A stretch of 33,364 nt of DNA from positions 1 through 33,364 of the forward strand of contig JAGCPV010000188.1 of assembly GCA_017965475.1 (NCBI GenBank), in the 5' to 3' direction. This document shows, piece after piece, positions 8,750 through 16,693 of this stretch; position 1 is the stretch's first letter; each line of letters starts with the position of its first letter. Both the position numbers and the translations under genes were made by a program. Under the pieces are notes generated by a model. The model searched no databases. It saw only the letters and a list, made by a program, of their open reading frames with translations, and had not been told where the DNA came from. Source of the stretch: Prevotella sp. (GTDB lineage Bacteria; Bacteroidota; Bacteroidia; Bacteroidales; Bacteroidaceae).

Positions 8750-10366
8750 CCTACTCGAGATATAACGAATATAAGATATGAGTATGAGGCTGCACAGCAG
8801 ATTGTACTACCCGCCATCGAGCAGTTGGAGAAGTTGGACTGCGACTCCACGAGTGATTATGCCAATCTGCTTTTCTATGAGGGTTGTTACCAAAGTCGTT
8901 TCGGCATCAGTGAGGTTAAGGCCAACGAATATCTGGCACAAGGCTACCGTTTGCACCTCGACCTGATTCAGCGCCATCCTTATTACATGTACTATCGCGA
9001 TGCTATCATTGGTTTGGGCATCGTATGCAACACTTATTTGGATATCCATAAGTATGGTAAGGCCTTTATATGGACAGAACGCTTAGCCGAACTGATACGT
9101 GGATATGAGAAAGTGCCGGATGTGCGTCCAGACTATGTTGAAAAGCAGTGGTCACGTTACTATATCAATAGCGCCATAGCACTCGAAGGATTAGGACGTA
9201 AGGACGAGGCTGCCAAAGCCTATCAGTTATTCCAGAAAACAAGCTTTAGCCGTACAGCTGAAGGAAATATTCTTAGCAGCAACTATCTTGGTTTGGCCGG
9301 GCGGTGGCAGGAGTCTGCCGACAATTTTTCCAACCTGAACACGCTGATGGAAGAACAAAATGTCGGCTATTCGCTTGAGAATATACAAAAGATGCTGCTT
9401 AAGAAGTATGAGGTGAACCGACAGGCTGGCAGGATGGATTCGGCGAGAGCTGTCGGCATGGAGATTATAGAGCATCTTGATTCGGCCATTACCCAATCGC
9501 GTCGAGCCAATGCCATAGAGCAGGAGGCTGTGCATCAGAAGGAGCAGGAGATTGCCGCAGAGCGCGAACGGAATATGCGAGGCCGGCAAGTGAGCCGAAT
9601 GGTGTTGGTGGCCATCATATTTGTAATCATGCTTATCTATATCATCGTGCGCCATCGCGTGGGCGCCCGTCTGTCGAAAGCCCACAACGACCTGAAGACG
9701 GCCTACGACCAGCTGGAAGAGACCACCACCGCCAAAGAGCGCATGGAGAGTGAGCTGCGCATTGCCCGCGACATCCAGATGTCGATGGTACCCAGCGTAT
9801 TCCCGGAAATAGAGGGCCTCGACATGTATGCTTCGATGACACCCGCCAAGGAGGTGGGCGGCGACCTGTACGGTTATGAGATACTGGATAACCAACTCTA
9901 CTTCTGCATAGGCGATGTAAGCGGCAAGGGTGTGCCGGCATCACTGTTTATGGCGCAGGCTACCCGTCTGTTTCACACCCTGGCCTCGCAGGGCATGACT
10001 CCGGACGAGATATGTAACATCATGAACAAAGAATTGTCGGGCGAGGACAACGAGATGGGCATGTTTGTCACCATGTTCATCTGCATGTACGACCTGAAAC
10101 AGGGACGGCTGGAATACTGCAATGCCGGACATAATCCGCCCATCATCGGCAATGCCGAAGGACAATACACCTTCCTCGACGTCAAGGAGGCCAATGCCCC
10201 CATCGGACTATGGCCCGACTTGGAATATGTTGGCGAAAAGATGGACTTACCCAGCGACGGTATGATGCTGCTCTATACCGACGGACTTAATGAAGCCGAG
10301 AATTGCCAGCAGGAACAGTATGGCGAGGACCGCATCATGCTGGCCTTCCATTTTACGACCTCATAG
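8750..10366 (+). pseudogene. SpoIIE/RsbU-type PP2C phosphatase, truncated at both ends
   Basis: The frame follows directly on the phosphatase stop codon and reads ...NIRYEYEAAQQ with no ATG; the first non-ATG start is TTG at 8825. From there about 513 residues run: TPR-like helices, a coiled-coil region, one membrane segment (MVLVAIIFVIMLIYIIV), a linker, and a PP2C SpoIIE domain with GGDLYGYEI, GDVSGKGVPASLFMA and LLYTDGLNEAEN. The protein ends at LAFHFTTS, so the last part of the fold, which normally carries the DD-x-T/M metal-binding aspartate, is missing. Intact relatives have a signal peptide and an N-terminal sensor part. Loss of both ends suggests a decayed gene, probably inactive; translation from TTG cannot be excluded. 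Confidence 0.7.
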
Positions 10367-10405
10367 TCCTTTGACTATGAGATCGATACTTGATATATGC
10401 CAATT

Positions 10406-10437
10406 TTTATGGACGTTTTCCTAAAAACGTCCATAAA
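10406..10437 (+). terminator. hairpin downstream of the broken phosphatase gene
   Basis: Perfect 14-bp arms TTTATGGACGTTTT (10406-10419) and AAAACGTCCATAAA (10424-10437) enclose a 4-nt loop. Only a short pyrimidine tract follows, so it may be a weak terminator or a protein site. It lies just upstream of the promoter for the large hydrolase gene. Confidence 0.5.
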
Positions 10438-10438
10438 C

Positions 10439-10471
10439 TTTACAATAACAATCAAATAAGTTGTACCTTTG
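10439..10471 (+). promoter_or_regulatory. probable promoter of the large secreted hydrolase gene
   Basis: TACCTTTG at 10464-10471 fits the -7 consensus TAnnTTTG. A TTTA at 10439-10442, 21 bp upstream, is an approximate -33 element. The predicted leader of about 145 nt contains a 32-codon open frame (10502-10600). Confidence 0.55.
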
Positions 10472-10501
10472 CAGCCGTTTTATTACAAACGCTAATATAA
10501 T

Positions 10502-10600
10502 ATGCAAACCAGCGGTAGTACCTATGGCGGCCTGAAGTTCACTATCTCGATAAAGACCAATGCTGATGATATGTGGACGCTGGTACCCGTAATGCACTAG
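10502..10600 (+). CDS. possible 32-residue leader ORF
   Basis: An ATG-TAG frame of 32 codons (starting MQTSGSTYGG, ending WTLVPVMH) lies between the predicted promoter and the hydrolase start codon at 10622. I do not recognise it. It has no signal peptide. It may be a remnant of a lost gene, a leader peptide, or chance. Confidence 0.2.
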   Translation: MQTSGSTYGGLKFTISIKTNADDMWTLVPVMH

Positions 10601-10621
10601 AGAAAGAAAACAATAATAATC

Positions 10622-13600
10622 ATGAAAGTAAAAGCAACATTTGTGTTGATGGTCATGCTGCTGACAACTCTTACGGGTTACGGACAGGAGTATGGCATTG
10701 GCGCGTCGCGGCCTGTGAATGTCGGCGATGTGAAAATTACGGCAGTGAACAACGCCTACTTCACCGAAGAAGGCATTGTCGTGGTCAGCCCCGACGAAGA
10801 CCCAGGGCCTGCGCTGACCAGAGGATTACAGAGCGAGGGCAGCGCATCCCTCACCGGAGCCAGGCTCTACTCCTATACCTATCCTTCGGTGGATGCCGAC
10901 GGTAATACAGTGACCCTGTCGTCGCTGATGGCCGTACCTACAAAGATGCTGATAGACAACGTGATGGCCAAGCCCAACAACCTGATTATCGGCTGCCACG
11001 TCACCATCACCAGCAACTACGAGTGCCCCACGGAATACAATAAGAGTGGCGGTACGCTCTCTTGGATGACCGATGTAGGCATGCTGATCGACTACACCCG
11101 CTACGATGTTGTGCGCAACCCCTGCTGTCTGGTCATCATGCCCGACTACGAGGGCTACGGCGTGAGCAAGGATCGTGCCCACCCCTACCTCTATCAGGAG
11201 CTGACGGCCCGACAGGTGGCCGATGCCGTGCGCTACGGTCTGAAGCTATATGAAGATAACATAGGAGCGTTCTCGTTCAGCAGGTTCGAGAACGGCTGGA
11301 AGAGCGTATGCATAGGTTACTCGCAGGGCGGCTCTGTGGCATTGGCCACCCACCGCTTTATCGAGGAGAACGGCCTGGCTGAAGAACTGCATTTCGCTGG
11401 TTCGGTGTGTGGCGACGGACCCTATGACCCTGTGGCACACCTGGGCTACTATATGAACGACGAGGGCGAAACCTATAATGGCGAAAAAACACAGCATGAG
11501 AAAGCCACCGTGTCGATGCCCATCGTGATGCCCCTGATCCTCAAGGGCATGTGCGACCGCAACCCCTTCATGCGCCAGCACATAGTGAGTGACTACCTGA
11601 CGCCGAAATTCCTGCGCACGGGTGTCATCGACTTTATCAACGCCAAGAGCCAGGAGAACGTGGAGAAACAGTATTCCACGGGCGATATCAACGAGGCGTT
11701 CCGTGACATGCGCAAGCATGGAAAGAGCTATTCGTATTATGACGAAAGACAACTACCCGGATTGGCACAGGGCAAATACACGCCCTACGAAATGCAGGAG
11801 ATGCTCTATAAGGACGATGGTGACAATGTGCATGGCAAGCTGGTGCAGATGATGACAGAGACTGCCTACGGCTACTTCAACAGCCTGAGCCTGGGCTCGT
11901 CGGTACCGTCAGATCGTGGTGTGATGAAAGACCTGCATCGTGCGTTGGCCAGCAATGCGAGGGTATCGGGCTGGACACCCTCCCACCGCATCGCCTTCTA
12001 TCACTCCACCTACGACACGGTGGTGCCCTACGACAACCTGCTGTCGTTCATACGCCATCAGGACGGCCTGAACTACTACTTCAATAACCGCCAGCGCTCA
12101 CAGAACGCCCATGTCACCCCGACGCACATGGTTGACAAAGAGGAAAACGCTGACGTGTTTATCTACGATGATGACTCGAAGAAAGACCATGTGGGAGCTG
12201 GCAAGGACTTCTATTTCATGGATTCACCCTCGCCCGACTACAAGCTGATGAAGTGGGTGGTGGAAGGTAAGAAGGACGGTGCACCCAGTGCCGCCAGTTC
12301 AGATGGCGATCTGATTACCATCACCCTGCATAACGGATCCAAAAACATTACCGCCGAGGCCTATAGAAGAGGTAGCAGCATCATCGTTGGTAACGGACAG
12401 AATGCTTGTGTCTCGCAATATACCGAGGGACCTGTCAATATTCCCGGCACGGTGGAAATAGGCGGGCAAAACTACAACGTAGAGGTGAACCAGTTGGCTT
12501 TCCGCCTGTGCAACAAGATTACGGAGGTGACCATTGGCGAGGGTGCGACCTGGATTGGCGACTTTGCCTTTGTGGGCTGTTCGTCACTGCAGAAGGTGAC
12601 GCTGCCCTCGACCCTGAACCGCATAGGCGGTGGAGCCTTTGTGAACCTGACGAACCTGACGGAGGTGAAATGTAACGCCACCGATGCACCGGCCTGGCAA
12701 TACAACGATCTGTTTGCCTACGAGGGCACCGCCAGCGCTACGGCGAAACTCGCTACCCAGCGCACGCTCTACGTGCCCCGCGCCAGTGCCCGCAAATACA
12801 GGAACTCGAAATACAATGGAGAAGTGGGATGGGGTGACGCCTTCGCACTCATCAGCGAGGCCACAGCGCCTACAAAGACCATGACCATTTCGTCGTTCAC
12901 AGAATTAAATGACTTAGCCGATGCTGTTAACAACGGCAGCAACGACTATGCCGACTACACCATCCGTCTCACGGCCGACCTCATACAGAATGGCGACACA
13001 CGTAACCTCTGGTACGCTTTGGTACCCATCGGCACCGCCGCGAATCCCTTCAGGGGTGTGTTCGACGGACAGGGCCATACCATCAAGAACGTCAGGACCT
13101 TTCATGATGATAATAGCGACGTTGATGACAACGTGGGCCTCTTTGGCTATACCGACGGAGCCGTCATCAGCAACCTCATCCTGCAGAACATCAGTCTGAG
13201 GGGAAAGAGCAACGTAGGCGTGGTGGTAGGCAATGCCAACTATAGTATGATTCACGATGTGCTGGCGTATGAAGCCAAAGCCACCAACGGCGCGCCGTAT
13301 TACTGCGCCGAGGCTACAGCCGGAAATGCCGGAGGACTGGTAGGCAAAGCCGACAACTCCACCATCATCGACAGTTACTTCTACGGACGGGTGATGGGCA
13401 TCACGGCTGCCGGCGGCATCGTGGGCGAGAGTGCTGCTACAGACGTCAGCGACTGTGCCGCGGGCAATTCCATCGAGGCTACCACCATTGCCGGAGGTAT
13501 CGTGGGCAAGGCTGGCGAGGCTACGAAAGTGGCTCGTTGCTATTCACGCAACACGCTCTCAGCAACTACCGTTGGCGGTATTATCGGACAGCACCAGGGC

Positions 13601-15271
13601 GACAGCGAGTCAAGCATCAGCAACTGCGCCTACCTCGATGCCAGCAGCACGCTGCCCGTAGCCGTGGCCGCAGGCGCTTCAGAGATTACCGCGACGGGCA
13701 ATCGACTTTGCGCCACCGTCAGCGACATGCAGGGACTGAAACTGGAAGACCTCTTAGGCGATGACAAGTGGTACTATTTCCAAGGAGATATCAGCGACTG
13801 CCCCGTACCTGCATCGCTGGCCGACGACTATCTGGCGTGGGCAGGCATGAAGGATGCCAACGGCTACATCTACGCGCTTAATGACGGAGGCACGAGCTAC
13901 AGCATCACCGGCTATGAAGGCAGCGCCACCGAGCTCGTACTTCCCACCACCTATAAGGAGAAACCAGTAACAGCCGTAGGCGACCGCGCCTTCAAGGGCA
14001 GCGCCATCACTTATATGACCATCCCCGACTGCTACACCAGCATCGGCACCGAGGCTTTTGCCGACTGCGCCAATCTGGTATATTTCAATATGGGTAAGGG
14101 CGTCACCTCGTCTTACAGCGACTGGCTGAAGGGAAGCAGCAAGCTGACCAACCTCATCGTAGATCAAGACAATACCGCATACTGTGCACCAAGCGAAAAA
14201 GTACTCTACGACTACGCCAAGACGCGTCTCATCCGCTGCGCAACAATGACCAGTGGCACAATTACCGTGCCGTCTTCTGTCAATAAGATCGAAGCCGGCG
14301 CCTTCATGGGATGCGACGACTTGACCGTAGTGGATCTGAGAGAGACCACTACCGACTGGGGAAAGGTGCAGCGCGATCTGGCCACCAGCCCCTTCTACGG
14401 AGCCAGCACCTACACGCTCTTCGTGATGAACCAGAAAAGTGCGGCGTCAAATAACGTCAACTACGAGCCCAATGTCCTTTACATCGAAAACGGCATAGAT
14501 GGCGACTATCATTGCATGGTCCTGAAGATTTCCGACCGCTTGGGCCTCAATTCACCTGTATATTTCACCGTTTCATCGGCCAGTTACAACCGTAAATTTG
14601 AGCCAGGCATCAACTTCGAGCAGAAAAGCGACGAGGGCGACTATTCCTATCAGCCAAGAGCCTACACACTTGCGTTACCCTATAAGCCCGGTGTGCAGAG
14701 TGGTCAGGGTGCCAAGCTTTACCGATTCGATAAGGTCGTCATAGAAGACGGCGTCACCACCGTACAGTTCAAAGAAGTGGATGCATCTGCCAATGATTAC
14801 GTGACCAGAGGCGATCATCCTTACTTCCTGGTCGTAGAAAGTGGGGAGCCCTTCGAATTAACGTATGCAGGTGGCGCTGTTCAGGAAGGAGGCAGAGGCT
14901 CCCAGACCGAACAAGACGGCTATGCCTTCGTAAGCACCATGACTCGTATCGACAATGATGACCTCTACGATCCCAGCCAGCCGAAATACATCCTGCAGAG
15001 CGACGGCAACTGGCATAAGGTGCCGCAGGGTGAGCCCAAAGCCTATGTCGGTGCTTTCCGCTGCTACTTCAAGGCCCCCGGCACCTCAGGCACAAGGGCA
15101 CTGATGACGAGCTTTGGCGACGACAACACGACGGGCATCAGTCAGACTGTGGTGCGAACCATCGACAACGACGGCACCCGGAACTACTACGACCTCAACG
15201 GTCGCCGTCTGCCCGGACGTCCGCAACAGGGCATCTATATCTACAATGGTAAGAAATATAGCGCAAAGTAA
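10622..15271 (+). CDS. large secreted alpha/beta-hydrolase (lipase/esterase-like) with BspA-like and GLUG-like repeats
   Basis: This 1549-residue protein starts with a signal peptide (MKVKATFVLMVMLLTTLTGYGQ). Residues about 30-560 form an alpha/beta-hydrolase resembling secretory lipases: nucleophile motif GYSQG (Ser234), acid in HSTYDTVVP (Asp465) and histidine in KDHVGAG (His523) make a plausible triad. Residues about 610-690 are a BspA-type (LRR_5) block (AFVGCSSLQKVTLPSTL). Residues about 780-1060 contain GLUG-like repeats (NVGLFGY, NAGGLVGKA, AGGIVGES, AGGIVGKA, VGGIIGQ). A second LRR_5 block follows at about 1115-1260 (AFKGSAITYMTIPD). The C-terminus has YDLNGRRL and GIYIYNGKK, a tail common on secreted Prevotella proteins. 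It is probably exported and cell-surface associated; the substrate is unknown. Confidence 0.85.
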   Translation: MKVKATFVLMVMLLTTLTGYGQEYGIGASRPVNVGDVKITAVNNAYFTEEGIVVVSPDEDPGPALTRGLQSEGSASLTGARLYSYTYPSVDADGNTVTLSSLMAVPTKMLIDNVMAKPNNLIIGCHVTITSNYECPTEYNKSGGTLSWMTDVGMLIDYTRYDVVRNPCCLVIMPDYEGYGVSKDRAHPYLYQELTARQVADAVRYGLKLYEDNIGAFSFSRFENGWKSVCIGYSQGGSVALATHRFIEENGLAEELHFAGSVCGDGPYDPVAHLGYYMNDEGETYNGEKTQHEKATVSMPIVMPLILKGMCDRNPFMRQHIVSDYLTPKFLRTGVIDFINAKSQENVEKQYSTGDINEAFRDMRKHGKSYSYYDERQLPGLAQGKYTPYEMQEMLYKDDGDNVHGKLVQMMTETAYGYFNSLSLGSSVPSDRGVMKDLHRALASNARVSGWTPSHRIAFYHSTYDTVVPYDNLLSFIRHQDGLNYYFNNRQRSQNAHVTPTHMVDKEENADVFIYDDDSKKDHVGAGKDFYFMDSPSPDYKLMKWVVEGKKDGAPSAASSDGDLITITLHNGSKNITAEAYRRGSSIIVGNGQNACVSQYTEGPVNIPGTVEIGGQNYNVEVNQLAFRLCNKITEVTIGEGATWIGDFAFVGCSSLQKVTLPSTLNRIGGGAFVNLTNLTEVKCNATDAPAWQYNDLFAYEGTASATAKLATQRTLYVPRASARKYRNSKYNGEVGWGDAFALISEATAPTKTMTISSFTELNDLADAVNNGSNDYADYTIRLTADLIQNGDTRNLWYALVPIGTAANPFRGVFDGQGHTIKNVRTFHDDNSDVDDNVGLFGYTDGAVISNLILQNISLRGKSNVGVVVGNANYSMIHDVLAYEAKATNGAPYYCAEATAGNAGGLVGKADNSTIIDSYFYGRVMGITAAGGIVGESAATDVSDCAAGNSIEATTIAGGIVGKAGEATKVARCYSRNTLSATTVGGIIGQHQGDSESSISNCAYLDASSTLPVAVAAGASEITATGNRLCATVSDMQGLKLEDLLGDDKWYYFQGDISDCPVPASLADDYLAWAGMKDANGYIYALNDGGTSYSITGYEGSATELVLPTTYKEKPVTAVGDRAFKGSAITYMTIPDCYTSIGTEAFADCANLVYFNMGKGVTSSYSDWLKGSSKLTNLIVDQDNTAYCAPSEKVLYDYAKTRLIRCATMTSGTITVPSSVNKIEAGAFMGCDDLTVVDLRETTTDWGKVQRDLATSPFYGASTYTLFVMNQKSAASNNVNYEPNVLYIENGIDGDYHCMVLKISDRLGLNSPVYFTVSSASYNRKFEPGINFEQKSDEGDYSYQPRAYTLALPYKPGVQSGQGAKLYRFDKVVIEDGVTTVQFKEVDASANDYVTRGDHPYFLVVESGEPFELTYAGGAVQEGGRGSQTEQDGYAFVSTMTRIDNDDLYDPSQPKYILQSDGNWHKVPQGEPKAYVGAFRCYFKAPGTSGTRALMTSFGDDNTTGISQTVVRTIDNDGTRNYYDLNGRRLPGRPQQGIYIYNGKKYSAK

Positions 15272-15274
15272 GAT

Positions 15275-15415
15275 ATGAAAACGAAGAGAACATATATCAA
15301 GCCATCTATGAGGGTGATAGTCATTAAATCCAGGCCCCAACTGCTTGTCGGGTCATCCACAAATAGATTTTTAGATACCACCGATTACGAATGGGATGAA
15401 GAGGGAGCCAACTAA
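15275..15415 (+). CDS. small ORF, 46 residues, of the YxxP-VIxL-LLxGS type
   Basis: ATG at 15275 lies three bases after the hydrolase stop. The product begins MKTKRTYIKPSMRVIVI, continues SRPQLLVGSS and ends acidic (DEEGAN). Short proteins with a basic start, YIxPxxxVV, a hydrophobic LLxGS and an acidic tail are, to my recollection, frequent in Prevotella genomes next to large secreted-protein genes; no function is known to me. Spacing suggests co-transcription with the hydrolase. Confidence 0.5.
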   Translation: MKTKRTYIKPSMRVIVIKSRPQLLVGSSTNRFLDTTDYEWDEEGAN

Positions 15416-15430
15416 AACGAAATTCTGCCT

Positions 15431-15468
15431 TGGGGACTGGCAAAGCCAGTCCCCATAAGTCATTTTTA
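15431..15468 (+). terminator. hairpin TGGGGACTGGC/GCCAGTCCCCA
   Basis: Perfect 11-bp arms at 15431-15441 and 15445-15455 with a 3-nt loop are followed by a short T-tract (15463-15467). This is a good candidate terminator for the hydrolase transcript. Its right arm GCCAGTCCCCATAAG is nearly repeated at 31720-31734. Confidence 0.6.
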
Positions 15469-15503
15469 CGCGCGGGCGCGCGGTAGTAGGGAAACATAGA
15501 AAA

Positions 15504-15578
15504 TAACCCGCTCATCCCGCTCATCCTACACCTAGAGAAAAATTATTTGGGTGTAGGATGAGCGGGATGAGCGGGTTA
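15504..15578. repeat. perfect 29-bp inverted repeat
   Basis: Arms at 15504-15532 and 15550-15578 are exact reverse complements around a 17-bp loop. Each arm contains the tandem CGCTCATCC twice. Read outward, both arms encode MSGMSGL, so a frame opens in each direction from the hairpin; both frames look like accidents of the repeat. It could be a terminator-like stem or a REP-like mobile element. Confidence 0.8.
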
Positions 15579-15687
15579 AAAAGTAAGTATAGCACCTATA
15601 AATGCGTGTGTGTGTACGTGCGCGCGTTGTGGACAAATTGTTTGATGGTTTGGGTGTTGATTGTTGTCCCAGCCATTGGGATTTTTC

Positions 15688-15765
15688 TAAAGGTCACCTT
15701 TACGAGTCTAAAGGTGACCTTTAGCAGCGTGAAGGTCACCTTTATAACTCCAAAGGTCCCCTTTA
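15688..15765. repeat. four 21-bp repeats with palindromic cores
   Basis: Units start at 15688, 15709, 15730 and 15751, exactly 21 bp apart. The 15-bp cores read TAAAGGTCACCTTTA, TAAAGGTGACCTTTA, TGAAGGTCACCTTTA and CAAAGGTCCCCTTTA. The first two are reverse complements of each other. In one frame (15558-15779) they encode heptads LKVTFTS, LKVTFSS, VKVTFIT, PKVPFTD. Confidence 0.85.
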
Positions 15766-15821
15766 CGGATCAGGTGTAGCTTACGATAGTTACGATAACA
15801 GAGGGTCTGGCACGGTGTGAG

Positions 15822-15898
15822 GCAAAGATAGTGCAAAATGGGCGAAATGCAAAATAAAGCCCGTTTTATTTGGAATTATCGCATCACTAATATTTTTG
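15822..15898. repeat. bidirectional promoter module, copy 2
   Basis: 15822-15877 repeats 7183-7238 with only a few substitutions. On the minus strand it keeps -7 TATCTTTG (15823-15830) and a -33 TTTG. On the plus strand it keeps -33 TTTG (15869-15872) and gains TATTTTTG at 15891-15898, an 18-bp spacing. No gene starts on either side, so it is an orphan module. Confidence 0.7.
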
Positions 15899-16257
15899 CA
15901 ACGTATTTCTACCGCGAGGAATTTACGGAGCCTGAAAAACGTCATTTGCGGACTCAGTTGACAAAGGGTTACGACAGGGTGCAAAGGGTGACAAAACAGG
16001 ACGGACGGATTGGGAGAAAGTCACAATGCGGACGGAGTTGACACCAAGACTATGCATGCACCAAAGTATAGGCTCAGGAGATAACAGAACTAATGTAGCT
16101 ATCGAATTCAGGATCAGATGTCTTTGGATGTTGGGAGAATAATAATAGGGATTTTTAGAGTATATTTGTTTGGGAATTAAATCATAAAATCAGCCCCCTA
16201 ATAATCAAATGGTTACGTTTAAAATGTGCATTAATTTGAGAAATAATTCCAAGAATC
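15899..16257. other. non-coding stretch without recognisable features
   Basis: No credible gene is seen. The only open frame (15838-16041) begins inside the promoter module. From about 16130 on the sequence becomes AT-rich, leading into the ncRNA promoter. Confidence 0.5.
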
Positions 16258-16288
16258 TTGCCCAATTCAAAAAATAGTTGTATCTTTG
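16257..16288 (+). promoter_or_regulatory. promoter of the candidate ncRNA
   Basis: CTTG at 16257-16260 (near-consensus TTTG) and TATCTTTG at 16281-16288 are 20 bp apart, a good Bacteroidetes promoter. Transcription should begin near 16295. Confidence 0.65.
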
Positions 16289-16294
16289 CATTCG

Positions 16295-16533
16295 AACACC
16301 GCCATGATGCTCGAGTGCGGGCGGCGGTGCGACATTGAGGGTAAATTTAACAGCATTAGCTGATTATTCGGTACATCTGAAGCGCATCTCATTCCTCGGG
16401 AAAAATGAATAAAAGCAAAACATATGGTGCCAGGAACGATGTGTAATTACACAATAGTCTGCCCCCTGTGTACAAGAAATACTTATTCTATCATACAAAA
16501 AAACGCGACTCATCACGAGCCGCGCTTTTTTTT
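16295..16533 (+). ncRNA. candidate structured small RNA (possibly 6S / Bacteroidales-1-like)
   Basis: A segment of about 240 nt has its own promoter and an intrinsic terminator and no convincing reading frame. Predicted helices include CACCGCC/GGCGGTG near the 5' end, CAGC-ATTA-GCTG, TCATT...AATGA, the self-complementary GTGTAATTACAC, and the terminator stem. Length, isolation and structure fit a stand-alone housekeeping RNA. I considered the 6S-type Bacteroidales-1 family but cannot confirm it from memory of the consensus. It does not show the conserved signatures of tmRNA, RNase P or SRP RNA. Confidence 0.5.
16496..16533. terminator. bidirectional intrinsic terminator
   Basis: An 8-A run (16496-16503), a GC-rich stem (CGCG-A-CTC / GAG-C-CGCG, loop ATCAC) and an 8-T run (16526-16533) form a strong terminator in both directions. 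It ends the plus-strand ncRNA and would also stop the minus-strand transcript from the orphan promoter at 16593. Confidence 0.85.
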
Positions 16534-16586
16534 ACCTAAAACTAACAATTAACTTACTAACTAACTCTTTATGTATGAATCTAAAT
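16496..16586 (-). ncRNA. possible ~90-nt sRNA from the orphan HTCS-type promoter
   Basis: Predicted from the minus-strand -7 box TAACTTTG at 16593-16600 to the T-run at 16496-16503. The transcript has no ATG before the terminator stem and ends in a strong intrinsic hairpin. Its upstream operator matches those of the two fructan operons. It may instead be the leader left after loss of an operon. Confidence 0.4.
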
Positions 16587-16592
16587 CTGGTG

Positions 16593-16691
16593 CAAAGTTA
16601 CAATGGTTTTCCTTTGCCAGCGATAAGATTTGTTTCAAAGACATACAAAAATCGTTCAATGCAACAAAAATGTATGCAATGAACGATTTTT
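16593..16691 (-). promoter_or_regulatory. orphan HTCS-type promoter with operator copy A
   Basis: The operator at 16653-16685 (minus: CGTTCATTG ... TGTTGCATTGAACG) lies exactly 52 bp upstream of TAACTTTG (16593-16600). The spacer shares TTGAAACAA and TTATCG at the same positions as copy C. No -33 TTTG is present, as expected for an activator-dependent promoter. The larger inverted repeat 16647-16663/16675-16691 (16 of 17 paired) sits right after the GH32 stop and could also act as a terminator. Confidence 0.65.
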
Positions 16692-16693
16692 AG

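Noticed and set aside
15688..15765. CRISPR-like array
   Set aside because: Spacers would be only 6 bp, repeats diverge quickly and no cas gene is present.
15558..15779. 73-codon ORF with KVTF heptads
   Set aside because: It starts inside the perfect inverted repeat and no promoter or homologous domain supports it; listed as repeats instead.
15838..16041. 67-codon ORF starting MGEMQNK
   Set aside because: The start lies within the promoter module and the same reading appears by duplication at 7199; the rest shows no coding features.
16295..16533. tmRNA, RNase P RNA or SRP RNA
   Set aside because: None of the conserved signature segments or a CCA-type 3' end are visible.
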